From contig NC_037644.1 of assembly GCF_003254395.2 (NCBI RefSeq), positions 3,061,501-3,125,500 of the forward strand: a stretch of 64,000 nt of DNA, written 5' to 3'. The DNA is from Apis mellifera. Taxonomy: Eukaryota > Arthropoda > Insecta > Hymenoptera > Apidae. The position numbers and the translations under genes are program-made. The notes below the pieces were generated by a model, which was not told the origin of the DNA, searched no databases, and saw only the letters and a program-made list of their open reading frames with translations. Shown here piece by piece: positions 25,401 through 38,280 of this stretch (position 1 is the first letter of the stretch; every line of letters starts with the position of its first letter).

Positions 25401-26760
25401 TCGACCTATTTTTATTTAATTTCGTATGTAAAAGTATATATATATATAGTCGAATAAATGCACAAAGAAATACCGATATACCATTCTCCATTCCTCCTCC
25501 GTGAACGGACGAGGAGGAGGATCCTTTTGAAACGACCGGCCGTGTACAACATTGTACTTATACGCTTTTATGGTCGATAATAATTTTCCACGGAACATAT
25601 CGTTACCTCGTGCATTTTCCATACTAGTTTGCCAGTTTCCCGAGATGTTCTGGAATCATAGCGAATCAATACCAACGGAATGTTCCACCCACGTAGTTCA
25701 GGCAGCGCGCGTTGGAATGCAATATCTCACTATTGCGTTATATTAAATAAGTTAGGTTACACACGCTTGTAACGAGCCTATTTGCGGTAAATTTAACGTC
25801 GCTGCTTCCAATCCGTCTCTTTTCCCCCCCTTCTTCTTCTTCAAAATCTTTCACACTTCGATTCTGGCCCCCCCCTCCTTTTGAAATTAAAAAGATTTGG
25901 TTCGATCGTTTAGTTTCGTTCAATACCTCTTTGCGAGCATGGTCGATAACTTTGACTGTTTTAAACACGTTTCAGAGAAAAGATTAACAAGTATCTTCTT
26001 ACAATCTTCTATAGTATAAATCTACTGATTATACTTCTCAAATATATATATTCGTGCCTTAAAGATCACTAATTCACAGAACGATCTCAAATTTTTCACA
26101 ATTTCATACATATGTATACATATTTACCGATCGATTCATTTATCGATCGAGGCGCAGCGAGAAAAGAATCGTGGAAGCGCGAGGCGCAGTTAGCTCGTTA
26201 CTCGACAAGTAAAGACTGGCCGGGCGCGTGTATCGGCTCGCGGTATGGTTCGATTAACGTGACGATGCATCCTTCCCATAAATACGCACACCGACACACC
26301 GGGTATAGTTAGCGAGACGGCGATGCGGTCGCCTTAAATTTGCGGGCTAACGTTACCTTAAATTTTCCCCGCTCTCTCGGGAGCTTAGAGTGCTGTTCTA
26401 CATCGTGTTTCTTGTTTATCGAATGGCCCGTTCGCTACGACGATTAATTCGTTGCCTCGTGTCGCGGTTTTGTAGCTCGGGACGTGCCGATATACGCGCC
26501 CGTTCTTCCGTGAGCTTTGGCGCACAAGCCTTCCCCCACCACGCCGGCTACCAGACTAGACTCTTTTAAAGTGATCTTTTTAAGGAGAGGGGGAATTATG
26601 AAACAGGGTGCAATAATTGTGGCTCGCGATGCGGTTCTGAAAAGAAATGAGAATTACGCAATTGTGCAATTTGTATTAAAGTGTTTCTTTAAAATTTTTG
26701 GAAATTTTTCGGATGTCGATGCACGAAGGATCGATTCTAAGAGGTTAAAGTAAATTAAAT
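25401..26760. other. Alternating GC-richer islands, no supported gene
   Basis: Islands lie at about 25480-25760 and 26130-26590. A C-run sits at 25868-25876. Short frames on both strands show no recognisable domain. GGTTAGG-like sequence occurs near 25750. Confidence 0.45.
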
Positions 26761-28220
26761 AAAAATTGAACATATTATAATCGGTTTAAGTTAACTCGTT
26801 TATCAAGTTACGAGCAATTTGATAGACGAAGCCAGATGGAAAGAAAGTGAGACTGATATTATTTTTGTACCTGTTTCGAGTTAAAGAATCAATCTTCCAT
26901 AAATATATGAACACCGTGGTATGTGACACTGTTTTTGAATTACGACTTACTTTATACCGCAATAATTTATTTCGCGTGTAGATAAATATTGGCTTTTTTT
27001 TTTTGTACAATTTGAGAACATAAAATAAGATAAATAAATTTATAAAAACTACCGTTTATGAAGCTGTTATTATGGTATATCTAAGTTGTATTAATAATGA
27101 AGGAAGATTATTACACAGAGTATGTTATGATAGTCGTAAAAATGAATTGTTTCAGCAATGAAGTAACTTAATCTTAACAGAATATCTTTGTGAGTTAAAC
27201 TCTCAACAACAATTTCTGAATTATCGTTTGCTTATATCGGTGTGAAAATAAACGAATAAGTGACATATATGAGAAAATTTATTAGGCAATATTTATACGG
27301 TTTATTTTCGAATTTCAATCTATTAAAAACTCTTATTGTACATTGTTGTACATGTTACGATGTGTGCAAGATTCGAATTGTATTTCTGAAATAAAATGGT
27401 TAGAAAATGAAGAAGGAATTTTATTGGATAAAAATAAATTTGTTTTGAATAATGCAAATGCTTGTATATTCATTGAAAGTGAATTCATTTCGAATATATC
27501 AAGTAAGTAACGTCTATCTTTTTTTAAACGAAACTAATCGATACGTCTTTCTATCCTTTAAAGAATATCAAGACAATTGGATACAAAATTAAGTTTAAAA
27601 AATTATTATAATTTAAATTTTGCTAAAGTACATAAATATAAACTGTTTTATATCTTTCTTCATACTAAATTTGGTTAAAATTCAAATTAAGTTTTTAAAC
27701 GTTATAGTTATTTCTAAAATTTTCATATCCATAGAATTTTTTCATCGTTATTATTATATTATATCGATTTATACTTTTGTTATATTATAAAATATTATCC
27801 TGATATTATAATAATTTTAAAATACGAAAAATCGCGTATAATTTCAAACTTAATAACGCTCGATTCGTTACGAGCACAAAACGACTCCAAGTTTAACACA
27901 ATAAATTCTATTTCGATCGTGTTACAATGTTACGCCAGTACTACTTTAGTCATTAGTCTTTTTAACGATAAAAAAAAAATATTAATGCGCGACTAAAGCA
28001 TCACGTATCGTATATAAAAAAAAGAAAGCAAATTTCTAAAAAAATTTATTTTATCAATCGAAAAAAATCTTACTTAATTACAAAAGTAAGAAAATATACA
28101 TACATACTTGATATGAACTGGAACGAAACGAGGCCCAGTCGGTAAAGTGTGAATCGATTTATGAAATGAACGTAGAAAAGAAGAAGAAAAGAGGACAAAA
28201 AAAGGAATATATACCGAAGC
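26761..28220. other. AT-rich plain, no gene seen
   Basis: Nothing recognisable beyond AT-rich sequence and short A-runs. Confidence 0.55.
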
Positions 28221-28770
28221 ACGATGAAGAATAGAGCGTCGGTCGTTAACGAGGGGGGTTGCTCGTCCTCGAGGATGATGCGGCGTGGTGTGTGCAAGTG
28301 GTTCGTTCCCGGCCGGTCCGATCAACGTGTGACACGGTGCGTCGTCAACGTAAATAGACGTGGAGGTGGCCGGTGGCATCGGTGCCACCGGTTGCCACTT
28401 TGCGGGTAAAGCGTGCACACGATCATTGGACGCATGCGCACTACCGTTATGTCAGTTTATAGAGAGGCCGAGTACACCCCCTCTTTCACCCGTGCACCCT
28501 TCGCCTGTCCATCGATGCGTTCTCCTAACCAACCCGAGTGGGGGTAGAGCTCTCCTCTCCGCGGGCTATCCTCTAGGAGGATATCAAACTCAGTCGCAAA
28601 GCGTACGTTCGCGCGTGTGTTCGTTTGCGGGTTTCCCTTGTTCAAAGACAAAACTTGCTTGCTTGCTTTGCTTGCTCGTCGCGTGACTTTCGTCGTACTT
28701 CAACGCGCTCCTCGCCGGATTCGATTTGTGCTTTCGTTTCCAGTTGGAACGGTTCGTTTATCCATGTGAG
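28221..28770. promoter_or_regulatory. CpG-rich island, possible promoter
   Basis: This is one of the most GC- and CpG-rich stretches of the window. It contains CGCATGCGCA at 28431-28440, which resembles the NRF-1 (insect erect wing) palindrome often found in animal promoters. Downstream is TCAGTTT (near 28452), loosely initiator-like. A (TTGC)n-like run lies near 28649-28672. Five overlapping frames on both strands show no recognised domain. There is no TATA box in an obvious position and no linked gene, so promoter identity is inference only. Confidence 0.25.
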
Positions 28771-29560
28771 TGGTGAAACGTCGAACAATCTCCCTATAGA
28801 TAGTGACTTGTTGAACTTATTATTACGAAATGAGGTGATTATTCGTGACGGAGTCAGACGCGTGAAGGGCGAAATGAATATATTGAAATATATTTTAGGA
28901 ATTTTTTGGGGGAACGTTTCTTGCAAGATCGATTCATTCGTGATAGAATTTGAAGGTTAGGTTATTTGATCATATATATTTGTCAGTGTCACTTGTCAAT
29001 ACCGATGGAAATTCTTACTGATATGGTTTCATATTCCTCCTGGCAAAATGTTAAAAATGCGAATTTTCATTTATCATCCCGAGATTGAAATAAAGAAATA
29101 TCGACCTCGCGTAGACGTCACCGTGTCTACTTATGCCTGCCAATGGATCTCTAAATTTCGTCCTTCACCCGGAAAAAGGAAATTGAAGACCATCGAGGTT
29201 CGGTTTAGTGCCAGAATCAATAATTCCAACGGCAGGCGAAGGCGGGACACGCGAAATATTCTGGCAAAGGAGACGATTACACGGATAATACCGGTCTATT
29301 ACTCTGTTGATCAGAAGAATTACGAATCGATCGATATGCCGCGACCTAAATCGACGTAAATTAGTCTTTTTCTGTTGCTCTCTCGAAAGTCGCGAATAAA
29401 AGAGTCGAATCGATAATCCAAAACGAGTCGAGGAAAAACTTTTCCCGCGGTCGAGGAAAACCGATACTACTTTGCTTCTTATTTTCATACAAAGTATTTC
29501 GAAAGTTTTTTTTTTTCCTTTTTTTCCTCTTTGTTGCCACTGCAAGCAAAATCGTCGACT
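28771..29560. other. Mixed region with GC-richer stretches, no supported gene
   Basis: Frames at 29048-29359 (plus, 103 codons) and 29165-29545 (minus, 126 codons) overlap each other and have Arg/Lys/Ser-rich translations without a known domain. A T-run ends the block (29507-29526). Confidence 0.4.
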
Positions 29561-30285
29561 TTTAAATTGATCGAGCAGATTCGTATAATCGATAATGGAT
29601 TTCGAATCAACGATTATACTGTTTCGTTTATTATATTTTCCTTATTGTAAAAACTTGGATGTAACCGTTCGTGCGGTTTGATCGATAATTTGCGTTACAC
29701 GATTTATGAAAATGGGTAATTGCCTTAAAAACTCTATCGAAAGATACTCTATTGAAATTCATTCGATAAGAAATCGTTTTTTTAATCGCCGCAGTGTCAC
29801 AATACTGTTCCACAGATTTCCGCATAATGCGTCTCGTTGGTCTTCGATTTTTTTCTTGTTTTTGCTTGTTTATCTGCTCGTTCTCTATTCTCTTCCGCTC
29901 TTCCTGTCTCTCGTCCGTGGGAAATAAAAAGCCAACGGAGGAAAAAACGCAAGATAGGATTTCCGAACAATAGGCAAATTTTATATCTAAATCGTTACGA
30001 AAAGTTGACGGATTTTGCTCTATTTTTTTCAACCTACCTTATTTATCGATCACACGGTTTCTAGTAAATTTATCTTTGAAAACATATAGAAAGCATTTAG
30101 AAACATCGAACGAGAGATTATCGAGAGATAGTTTTATCCGAGCAAATTAGGTCACTGGTATCATATTGCCGAAAATTGATCGACAAACCATTGATCGAAT
30201 CCTCCTTCCGTTTCGTTTAACGTTTTTTCCCCTCCAGTATGATGTTTTCTTAACGATAATTCATCATATCGTTAAGTCCATAACG

Positions 30286-30332
<47 letters not shown>

Positions 30333-30640
30333 AGGGAGCAGACATCCATCGAGGTTAATTTATTGTTGGACGAGGTTAATTCATCGATTATTCGTTTTGA
30401 CACGTATTGATTGTTGAAAAAGCAAGAAGAGCGGAGAGAATTAAATCTGAATCAAGTGATACAATAACATGAGGAAGTATGCCTGTATAATTTCCCAGGA
30501 GCACGTGGATTTCCGGTGACATAGCCGAGGATCACGATGAGTGTACTGCACGAGAGAAACCTTGAACTTGAATCGCTGAAGATCGTCGAGGCCTCGCTAT
30601 CTTAACGACTTGTTCTCATGTAAGCTGAAAATGAAATTGC
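29561..30640. repeat. Mixed region with CT microsatellite and adjacent hairpin
   Basis: A (CT)21 tract occupies 30289-30330. Just upstream, CTTAACGATA (30249-30258) and TATCGTTAAG (30267-30276) form a perfect 10-bp inverted repeat around an 8-base loop. The 133-codon minus frame at 29631-30032 is Lys/Asn/Arg-rich without a recognised domain. Confidence 0.7.
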
Positions 30641-30720
30641 ATTAATTCTTAAATTAAGAATTTGTTTGCAGGTATAATATGATTCATATTATAACCTGAA
30701 ATATATATATATATATATTG

Positions 30721-30762
<42 letters not shown>

Positions 30763-31697
30763 CTTTAAATTCGTATAAGTGGTTAAAAGTATAGATTATC
30801 TTACTATCTCTAATTATTATAGCGCTGAATAAAATGGGATACTTGTTGCACTTAAATATATTTCTTATTATAATTAAAAGAAGAAATTACACGTTTTACA
30901 TATTTATTACATATTGGATATATCTTGTGATTAATGAGACTGATAATAAGCTTTAAATTGGGCACGAAATAAACGTATACATCTTATGTGTTGTATACTC
31001 ATTTATTTATTTATATCTTTACGACGTTAAAAATATTTTTAAAAAAATTATGTTAAATATGAGATTTTGATTCAGAATAAAAAATAACACGATATTGATA
31101 AGGGATTAAAAAAATTAATAAATATTTAACTAAGAAACTTTTACATATAAACGATATCTAATAAACGTTTCGAAATTATTTTAGGTTATGTTTCGTTCGT
31201 TTCCATTCTAATAGAAATCAATTTTTAATAATCTTTTTTTCTTTTTTTAAAATAAAAAAATCATTGGATCGATTTTATTATGCACAGCATGGTACAACAT
31301 CTGAAAAATATTTATTTATTTATTTATTAATAATATTTTTATTTCAATATAAACCGCATCAAATCATGTTTCCGTTAATTCGATATATTCACGGTTATTT
31401 ATATAATTTCATTTTAATTTTCATTCAGTACCGTTACAATATCATCTAAAATGTATTTTTCTTCTTTTCTCGAGTCGTAAAAATAATAATTCCACTACTT
31501 ACCTATCTTCATCGTTGAAAATTATATTTCTTCAATAATCATGAGCAAACTTTGAACAGGTTTCCTTCCAGGTTTTTTTTTTTTCATAAAAGACATCGTT
31601 ATTTTCGTTTAATATATATCATCGTTCTACACGTATTTTTTATGTTAAAAGTCTCGTTTCTTCAGTGATTTTTTTCAATAAAATAGCATTCTCTAAT
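30641..31697. repeat. AT-rich region with paired TA microsatellites
   Basis: (TA)n tracts lie at about 30701-30718 and 30723-30757, separated by a few bases. The rest is AT-rich without genes. Confidence 0.65.
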
Positions 31698-32631
31698 CCA
31701 AAGTTTTTCAATTACTTTTCCATAAGTTTTCGAATTTTTTACAAGTAATTATTTTTTAAAAAGTGTAATATATTTTTTCTAAATTAATAATAATAATCTT
31801 AATAATTCCCCAATTTTCTCTGATTTTTTAATTGCAGTGATAAGAATCGAATTTTTTCTGTTTTTCATCCAAAGTTTTTCAATTACAAATTTTCAATTAC
31901 TTTTCCATAAGTTTTCGGATTTTTTACAAGTAATTTTTTAAAAAGTGTAATATATTTTTTCTAAATTAATAATCATCTTAATTTTAAATTCCCCAATTTT
32001 TCTCTAATTTTTTAATTGCAGTGATAAGAATCGAATTTTTTCTGTTTTTCATTCAAAGTTTTTCAATTACAAATTTTCAATTACTTTTCTATAAGTTTTC
32101 GGATTTTTTACAAGTAATTATTTTTTAAAAAGTGTAATATAATATATTTTTTCTAAATTAATAATAATCTTAATTCTAAATTCCCCAATTTTTCTCTAAT
32201 TTTTTAATTGCAGTGATAAGAATCGAATTTTTTCTGTTTTTCATCCAAAGTTTTTTCAATTACAAATTTTCAATTACTTTTCCATAAGTTTTCGGATTTT
32301 TTACAAGTAATTTTTTAAAAAGTGTAATATATTTTTTCTAAATTAATAATACTCTTAATTTTAAATTCCCCAATTTTTCTCTAATTTTTTAATTGCAGTG
32401 ATAAGAATCGAATTTTTTCTGTTTTTCATCCAAAGTTTTTCAATTACAAATTTTCAATTACTTTTCCATAAGTTTTCGGATTTTTTACAAGTAATTATTT
32501 TTTAAAAAATGTAATATATTTTGTCTAAATTAATAATAATCTTAATTCTAAATTCCCCAATTTTTCTCTTTTCTAAAATCCTCCAATTTTTTAATTGCAG
32601 AGATAAGAATTGAATTTTTTCTGTTTTTCAC
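31698..32631. repeat. Minisatellite array C, five units near 185 bp
   Basis: CCAAAGTTTTTCAATTAC (with small changes) begins units at about 31698, 31869, 32053, 32245 and 32430, spaced 171, 184, 192 and 185 bp. Shared blocks in order are CATAAGTTTTCG, TTTTTTACAAGTAAT, GTGTAATATATTTT, CTTAATT, CCCCAATTTT, TTTTTAATTGCAG and TGATAAGAATCGAATTTTTT. The first unit lacks the ACAAATTTTCAATTAC duplication. The last unit has an extra TTTCTAAAATCCTCC-like insert. Units are very similar, which suggests recent amplification or homogenisation. Confidence 0.95.
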
Positions 32632-34300
32632 CTTGTTTATTTTATCTTAAATTATATATACGCTTAATATATGTAAATAAGAATTGTTTGAACAATTATT
32701 GGAAGAAAATAAAAATCAAAAATATAACAATCATTTTGTCAAGATCAATTCATGTTTAAATTTTATCCTTTATTCAAAATTCGAAATTTATTTATAATAA
32801 ATATATTTAAAATCTATTATTTAAAATATATTATTTATTATATTTATTATATTTATTTAAAATATATTATTTAAAATCTATTCGATATGCAGATTATTCA
32901 TCATTTAACGAGAATGATTCTTCGATAAAGAAAATAAAATTTGTTTATTCGATTGCTAATCTGAAATCGAATTTTTTAAAAAAAATTTTCAAAGCATGAA
33001 AAGTATTCTTCCCTTCCTCGGATTTCCTTGAATCGGAAATCGATTGAGTTCATCTTAATGGATTTTTCAAACGCGTCTCTTCTAATTCTGTCCATAAATT
33101 GCATTATCGACATCCTCTAAATTCTTCCTTTCTAACTTTGATTTGTTTGGTTTGGATATTCCCTTCTTAATATCCATCTAGAAATATTAAGAAAGATGAT
33201 TCTATAATAATTTTACGCGAAATAATAAGTCGAAAAAAAATGGAGTGAAATTTGTTTCTTTATTTCACACTTTTCAATTAAATCGATTAAATTAAATCCT
33301 GAAAAAAATTATCAAGTACACAAAGGAAAGTGAGAGTGTGCTCTGATTAAACAACGAATGAATTATCGGTAAAATTGTGAAATAAATTTTTTTCTCTTGA
33401 AAGTTACTTTTGTTCAATCTCGATTTTCTGGAAAAAAAAAAAAGGATTTAAGGATAATGAAATTATATTTTCACACGTGGAATTTATCGCCATTATTTAA
33501 TCCAATATCTAATCAAGAATTAGTTATAAATTTTAATTCAGAACAGAAACAAAGATTTAAATAATAAGATTTTCATGTTTATAATGAAAACGAAATATTC
33601 AATTATATATCAAGTCTCCTATCATATTATATTTAACTAAGTTTGATCTAAAATAATATTCTCATAAAATTTTTTGTGGATTTTATGACAAAGAAATTCA
33701 CGAGCTTTTTTCAAATTATTTTTATACCAGGATCAAAAATTTTCCCAGCTATTTATTTTTCTTATTGCTAAACCGATAGAAAATTTCCTTGTTATATATA
33801 TAATAAGATTTTTAAAGAGGATTAAAGTGATATTTCTTTTTTTTTTCTAAAATAAATCCTCTTCTTTAACAAGCTGTTCCCATTTATTACTTTAAGTTGG
33901 ATATAAATAAATTATTCCAACCACTTACCACTATTAAAATCAACAATATTAAAATCAAACAAAAATAATAAATATATAGAATCATGAAAGTTCATAAATC
34001 TACAAAAACAACGATTACTTCATTTATCGAGTGACAAGTAATTTATTCAACTTTATGCAGGTTAAAAATAATGTTATTTCCATCTCGCTTCATCTAACGC
34101 GAACTTAATAGTAATAAATGCTCATAACTTAATAATTCGCGTATGTTTTTGCTCTACGTTTCTGTTTTAAGAAATTGATTCCAAATTAAATCAATGAACG
34201 CATTCTATGAAAACATTATATATATTTAAACGTCTTAATAAATTAAAGAAAAATAGAATTTTTATTAATCCTCTTTCATCCAGATATTGATACAATTTTC
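32632..34300. other. AT-rich plain, no gene seen
   Basis: A small TTTAAAATATATTATTTA-type repeat sits at about 32805-32882. No gene or RNA is recognisable. Confidence 0.55.
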
Positions 34301-34700
34301 GTTTAATATAACGTGGCACAGCATGTTATATTCATTTGTTATTAATATGGAACGAGAAAAGTTGGTCGATATTATAAACTCGTCGACTAACTGGACGATA
34401 GAAAAAGTTTGACCGTTTTGCTCGTCGCGTTATGATCCCATTAAAATTTACACCGGTTTCAACTTAAGCCACGTAATAGCCGAAACCGTTGAAGCAATCT
34501 CCTGCGGTAAATTCACGTTGCCCGAGCGTATATATGGTTTCGTCCTTTTGCAATGTTTTCATTTCACTGTTTTCATGCCTTCGTATATTTATTCCCAATT
34601 CAAACAATTTCTCAAATCTAATCTTCTGCTCGATTAGCAGAAGAGTGGAAAGCTTGGAACGCGTTTAGATATTTCCACTATGATGAAAAGAAAACGTTTT
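34301..34700. other. Base-balanced non-coding block with hairpin
   Basis: Sequence at about 34370-34560 is non-repetitive and balanced with no open frame. A perfect 9-bp inverted repeat (TCTTCTGCT / AGCAGAAGA, loop of 5) occupies 34622-34644. Confidence 0.35.
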
Positions 34701-36685
34701 AAAACTGTTTCTGCTGTTTTGATACGATAAGAGTGAAATTGAAAAACAAAATTTGAAAAATAAAATTCCAAATTAATTCTGAGTTTGAGAAAATTATAGG
34801 AGCGTATCTATATATTCTTATTCTATTTCTGTATAATATTCACAATAATTGTTTGGTAGCAAATTGATGTTAAAGTGACAATTCTTCAGTTATCTACAAT
34901 ATTTTTATAGTTCAAGGTATAATGAATCGGAAAGCAAACTCGCTCGATTCTATTTAAAAAAATTATGAATCATGAAAAATCGTACATGAAAATCGTAATG
35001 TAGGATCATTTGAGAAAAGCAAAAATCTACGAGAAAAAGTGGAAAGCCTTGAGAAAACGTGACAAACGAGTTACAAGTATCATTAATTCAATAACCGATA
35101 ATGAATAATAATTTTATTTATTGTATACTCGATACAACGTATAAAAAATAATACATAAATAAAATTCGTTATTATTAAATTGAAATTTCGATTTGCATAA
35201 TTGTATGTAAATGTTGAATGTCAAAAATATCTTTTCTTGTAACGAAAGATATGGGAATGATCTTAATATTTTCAACCAATAAATGATATTTAATAAGTTA
35301 TTTATCTAATAATTAACGGTTAGAAGCAATAATACATTTCCTTATCGTTCATCACGAGTATTAAGAACACGAAAGAACAAATATCTATATATCACGACCA
35401 TCTATCAAAGCTCTAACACTGATTTGACGTATGAAACGGTTTGTCTGAAATTGAGGAGAGCGTGGTGGCCAAGAATTTCCACTCCCTCTTCCTACTCGTC
35501 TTGATATGAAACGAGAGGAATAATGCGATGGCGCGCCATGTTGTTCAAATCGCATGTTCGAACGTTCAAATTAGAGGAACTTTAATTCTTCAATTAGATA
35601 ATCTTTTTTTTTGAAAACTTACAACGCGTGACGATGTATAAAAAAAAAAGAAAAATTCGACAAACTTTTTATACAAAAATGATAATTTAAAAAATCCAAT
35701 CTTATTATTTAATAAAATAAATTTATAAAAATTAAATCCCATTAATAATAAATTAATTCTTCTTAAATTAAAATTTATCGAATTAAAAATTAATTTTCCA
35801 TGAATTAATCTAAAAATTATTATCGAATGTTTATTTCATAATTGAATTTAAAAATTAATGAATATAATTTTCTTATAATATTTGTATATTAATTTACAAT
35901 TCAAGTTTATTTTCTATTTCAATTATTTCATTTCTAGAAAAAGATATCACTTTTAGATTTGCTCGTAACAATTGAAAGTTAGAAAGACTATGAATTCCAA
36001 TACCTTTTTTCTAAATTAATTATCGCTCATTTCTTAACCAAATTTTTACATTTATTTCGATAAAAGCAAATGACAGTAGAATACATATGAAAATTATTCC
36101 AAATTATCTCGTAACAATATAATTAAACTCGCCTCGATAAATTTTCTATGCTCGAAATATTCGTGATTGTCGATCTGTGACGTCGGTCGAGCATGATCGA
36201 TTCCCAATAGAAACGGAATCTAACGTAATTCAATGTAATTTCTACTTTCATCTATTGTTAAGAGAGCGATTCATTTATTTAGAATTTCGTCGTTCGATAT
36301 ATTACACAGTCATGCTGTAATGTATTCGCGTCATCGCGTTTCTTTTATCTTATTTTAAATCCCATCCTTTGGAAACTTTGGAAAACTTTCGATTCTTTCA
36401 CTTTTGTTGACACAGCGGCGGATATTTTGTTAACACAATCGATCTCCAATGGAAATTACGACACGCGTCGCGGTTTCAACACAGCCTCGCCACAATAATC
36501 CGTTTTTCGCTCGAGTTAACCGTTTCTCCGAGTGACGAAAGTTTTCTTGAAATTGAGTTCTCTTTTTTTATACGTGTTCGATTCAGTTCAATGGAAATGA
36601 TCGATTTTTCTACGTGAATAAGAGAAAAATAATTTATAAATTTCATATTTATTATATTTTATTGTATAAATTATAAATATATTAT
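34701..36685. other. AT-rich plain with minor islands, no gene seen
   Basis: Slightly GC-richer patches at 35440-35560 and 36160-36560 have no supported frame. The sequence at 35690-35900 is extremely AT-rich and I could not assign it to any element. Confidence 0.5.
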
Positions 36686-36687
36686 TA

Positions 36688-36885
36688 AATTTAGTCCCAA
36701 AATTAACGCAAGATTTGAATTTGCCGCCATTTCTTGTATTAAGTTGGCAACCCTGAAAAAAGAACAGTTTGACAGCCGAGAGTCATTTGCCTGATAAATA
36801 ACTTTATTCTATGTACTTTATGATTCAAAATAAATATCTAAAGACTAAAAACTTTCTTTTCTTGCGTTAATTTTGGGACACCCTT
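36688..36885. mobile_element. Mariner-like MITE, 198 bp
   Basis: GTCCCAAAATTAACGCAAGA near the left end (from about 36694) and its reverse complement near the right end (TCTTGCGTTAATTTTGGGAC, 36860-36879) form terminal inverted repeats. Taking TA as the target duplication places TA at 36686-36687 and 36886-36887. The outermost six bases of the two ends have diverged. The interior, about 150 bp, has no open frame. Part of it (GTTGGCAACCCTG near 36745 and the AATAAATAT-rich tail) is reminiscent of mariner untranslated ends. TA duplication and TIRs support the Tc1/mariner group; a specific family is not assigned. Confidence 0.8.
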
Positions 36886-36887
36886 TA

Positions 36888-38280
36888 TATCATTTCATGA
36901 AACGAAAAGTGAGGAAGCAAGAAATGGAAATCTTCTTTCCGAACGAAATTAAATTTTCTATTAAAATTAAAAAAAAATTCTATTAAAATTGCAATTTAAT
37001 AAATAAATATAAATACGATGTTTAATAACACTTTTCATTTGATATCAGATTTTTTAAAATTTTAATCGTCGATGTTCAGCAAAATTATTAATTTTTAGTT
37101 GTTTTTTTTTTTTAAGTAATGTTAATAATTATTATCACAGCTGTGCTGATTAAATTTTTCGATATTTTTCCCCTGCATCGATGCGACAGTTTTCGTTAAA
37201 TATTCCTGATATTTAAACTCGCCTCAGAGGATGCAACTTTCTCGCAAAGTTGCGAGATTGCGTTTTATATCGAATCGTGATTTAGTTGTTGAACAACTAA
37301 ACTATTCGTTGCCATTTATAGAAAATTGATAAGAAAATAATAAGAGCAATTTTTATACAACGGAATGTAATCTATGCAACTATCCTCGATAATAAAATGA
37401 AAAGTGGTTTAACGAATTTTTAGAAATCGATTTACTGTATTAATAATAAATTTTGACCCCGATCCCTATTAAAAATCCCTAGCCAGTGGCTAGAAAAATT
37501 TTTACGATCAAGAGAGGTTAAAAATTAATAACGTTGGCGAAGGAATTCGAATAATGAATAAAATTTTCTTTTAGGCGGAGATTCTAAAATAAAGTAAAAA
37601 ATTATTATTTAATTAATACGCAGCAATTTTCTGAAAATTTTTCTTTTCCTCACTTTTGTTGTGTATCATTTTATTACGATTTTTTTTTATTTCAATTTTT
37701 ATTCCATTGCTGTGAAAATTGTTAAAACAATCGTATATGATTATTAATAGGTCAAGTGTACAAGTATCAAGTACATGTTTCTAACATTGCATGTGTATCA
37801 TATGCATATGTATATAATCGTTTATGTAACAATTTCTGTGTCGAATTATAAATATATTAATATAATTAATCATTGTTTTACTCTCAATGACGCAAAACTA
37901 TTTTTTTCTCATACTCTGTTTTCTACACAAAAGTAGTCGATTATGAATTAGAACCGATCTATGATGGTAAAAAATTCGCATTAAAAACTTATTATTTTAT
38001 TATTGACTTTTTTTTTACTTTGATATTAATATACGTACAAATATTTAAAAATAACACAAATTTATATTATTTACAAAAATTCATCTCCTCTCCTTTTAAT
38101 TATCAACTTCAAATTTTCGAGAAGAGGATCGATTTGCACGAAGAGAAAAATAACCAAGAGAATCCATTTATATCGTATTATTTCTCAATAAATACGAAAT
38201 GAAACTTTTCACGAAGAAAAATATTGAACTTCTTTCCAAATTCAACTTCTTTACCAACAATTATAACCTTTTTCGCTCTG
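36888..38280. other. AT-rich plain with a near-perfect palindrome, no gene seen
   Basis: TTTAGTTGTT-G-AACAACTAAA at 37281-37301 is a perfect 21-base palindrome. Just upstream, CTCGCAA-AG-TTGCGAG (about 37231-37246) forms another. The rest is AT-rich without genes. Confidence 0.6.

Noticed and set aside
31698..32631. CRISPR-like array
   Set aside because: Whole units are near-identical end to end with no unique spacers, the genome is eukaryotic, and no cas genes are present. It is a minisatellite.
35690..35900. Possible further NUMT in extremely AT-rich sequence
   Set aside because: No conserved mitochondrial gene motif was found, unlike at 57130-57960.
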